Part shown: positions 36,020 to 36,365 of the stretch, in pieces
How positions within the stretch are numbered: position 1 is the stretch's first letter
How the letters are laid out: each line of letters opens with the position of its first letter
From: Xanthobacteraceae bacterium
GTDB taxonomy: Bacteria; Pseudomonadota; Alphaproteobacteria; Rhizobiales; Xanthobacteraceae
Direction of reading: 5' to 3'
Assembly (NCBI GenBank): GCA_019747015.1
Contig: JAIERI010000251.1
Coordinates: 1-36,365 of the forward strand
Length of the DNA: 36,365 bases
Position numbers and translations under genes: made by a program
Notes under the pieces: model-generated
Databases searched by the model: none
What the model saw: the letters and a program-made list of their open reading frames with translations, nothing else
Told to the model about the DNA's origin: nothing

Positions 36020-36365
36020 AGCGTGCGCTCAACAATTTATAGATCGCACGCGCGGCCTGACACTCGCCGCCCTCGGGGCGCGCCGGTTTCGCCGACGGCG
36101 TCCAGCCGTAGATGTCCACGTGCAGCCAGCTTTTCGCGTCCTGCACGAAACGTTGCAGGAACAGCGCGCAGGTGATCGAGCCGGCGAAACCGCCGGACGG
36201 CGCGTTATTGATGTCGGCCACTTTCGAGTCCAGCCAGGAATCATAGGGCGGCCACAGCGGCATTCGCCACAATGGATCGTTCTCCCGCTTTGCATGCAGC
36301 GCGACGCTTTCGGCGAGCGTCTCATCATCGGTGTAAAAGGGCGGTAAATCCGGCCCCAGCGCGAC
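36012..36365 (-). CDS. M17 leucyl aminopeptidase family protein, C-terminal part
   Basis: The C-terminal 117 residues of a gene that runs off the right end of the window. The visible NNAPSGGFAGSITCALFLQRFV and WLHVDIYGW match the end of the M17 (PepA-type) zinc aminopeptidases, where N-T-x-x-G-x-x-GG-x-I and H-x-D-I-x-G close the active-site domain. WRMPLWPPYDSWLDSKVADINN is also a family feature. It is followed by the overlapping NlpC/P60 gene, a pairing that suggests joint peptide degradation. The N-terminal metal ligands are outside the window and cannot be checked. Confidence 0.88.
   Translation of the reverse strand, partial: VALGPDLPPFYTDDETLAESVALHAKRENDPLWRMPLWPPYDSWLDSKVADINNAPSGGFAGSITCALFLQRFVQDAKSWLHVDIYGWTPSAKPARPEGGECQAARAIYKLLSARYG

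Noticed and set aside
1-36365. CRISPR arrays, prophage or insertion sequences
   Set aside because: No regularly spaced repeats, integrases, transposases or phage structural genes were seen anywhere; the repeats present are isolated palindromes.

Overview
This is a GC-rich, densely packed chromosomal segment from an alphaproteobacterium. It most resembles the Bradyrhizobium/Afipia/Nitrobacter/Rhodopseudomonas group (Nitrobacteraceae). That placement is an inference from a membrane-anchored CycM-type cytochrome c, the kdsB-pheA and two-SBP yej arrangements, and intergenic palindromes of a type I associate with that group. I see no rRNA or tRNA genes, CRISPR array, prophage or insertion sequence.

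Region 1 (1-4616) holds small conserved or unknown genes: a tiny exported protein, a VOC/glyoxalase-fold protein with a C-terminal tail, an unknown protein whose stop codon lies inside a Rho-independent terminator, and a dapA-like gene whose product lacks the Schiff-base lysine. Three further small unknown proteins follow on the minus strand.

Region 2 (4617-13326) is a complete potassium-responsive Kdp locus: a 27-residue membrane microprotein, kdpF, kdpA, kdpB, kdpC, kdpD and kdpE, then a ptsN-like EIIA gene. KdpFABC is the high-affinity K+ P-type ATPase and KdpDE is its two-component control system. The EIIA paralogue next to kdpDE suggests a phosphotransfer input to KdpD. Related palindromic repeats sit between kdpF and kdpA and between kdpB and kdpC.

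Region 3 (13617-19570) starts with a LemA lipoprotein plus two TPM-domain proteins in one apparent operon. Next come a secreted protein with a putative Cys-His-Asp arrangement, a short-chain dehydrogenase, a 119-bp inverted repeat and an unknown protein. On the minus strand there is a glycerate 2-kinase overlapping a YkgJ-type cysteine-cluster gene.

The 19571-19973 gap is the most structured non-coding stretch. It has a strong minus-strand terminator placed upstream of the kinase gene, which suggests a small RNA or an attenuated leader. It also has two tandem palindromes sharing the core GACATTCGC, the second running up to the ribosome-binding site of the thiolase gene.

Region 4 (19974-27187) carries central metabolism: thiolase and glycerol kinase, metF, a luciferase-like monooxygenase, pheA with kdsB (overlapping by 4 bases), and cycM. 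Region 5 (27432-35152) is a yejAABEF-type peptide ABC importer operon with two Tat-exported binding proteins, both apparently starting at TTG. The window ends with an NlpC/P60 hydrolase overlapping the 3' end of an M17 aminopeptidase gene cut by the window edge.

I found no clearly new multi-gene system. The best candidates for something undescribed are the microprotein upstream of kdpF, the lysine-less DapA homologue, the structured region before the thiolase gene, and the exported triad protein.
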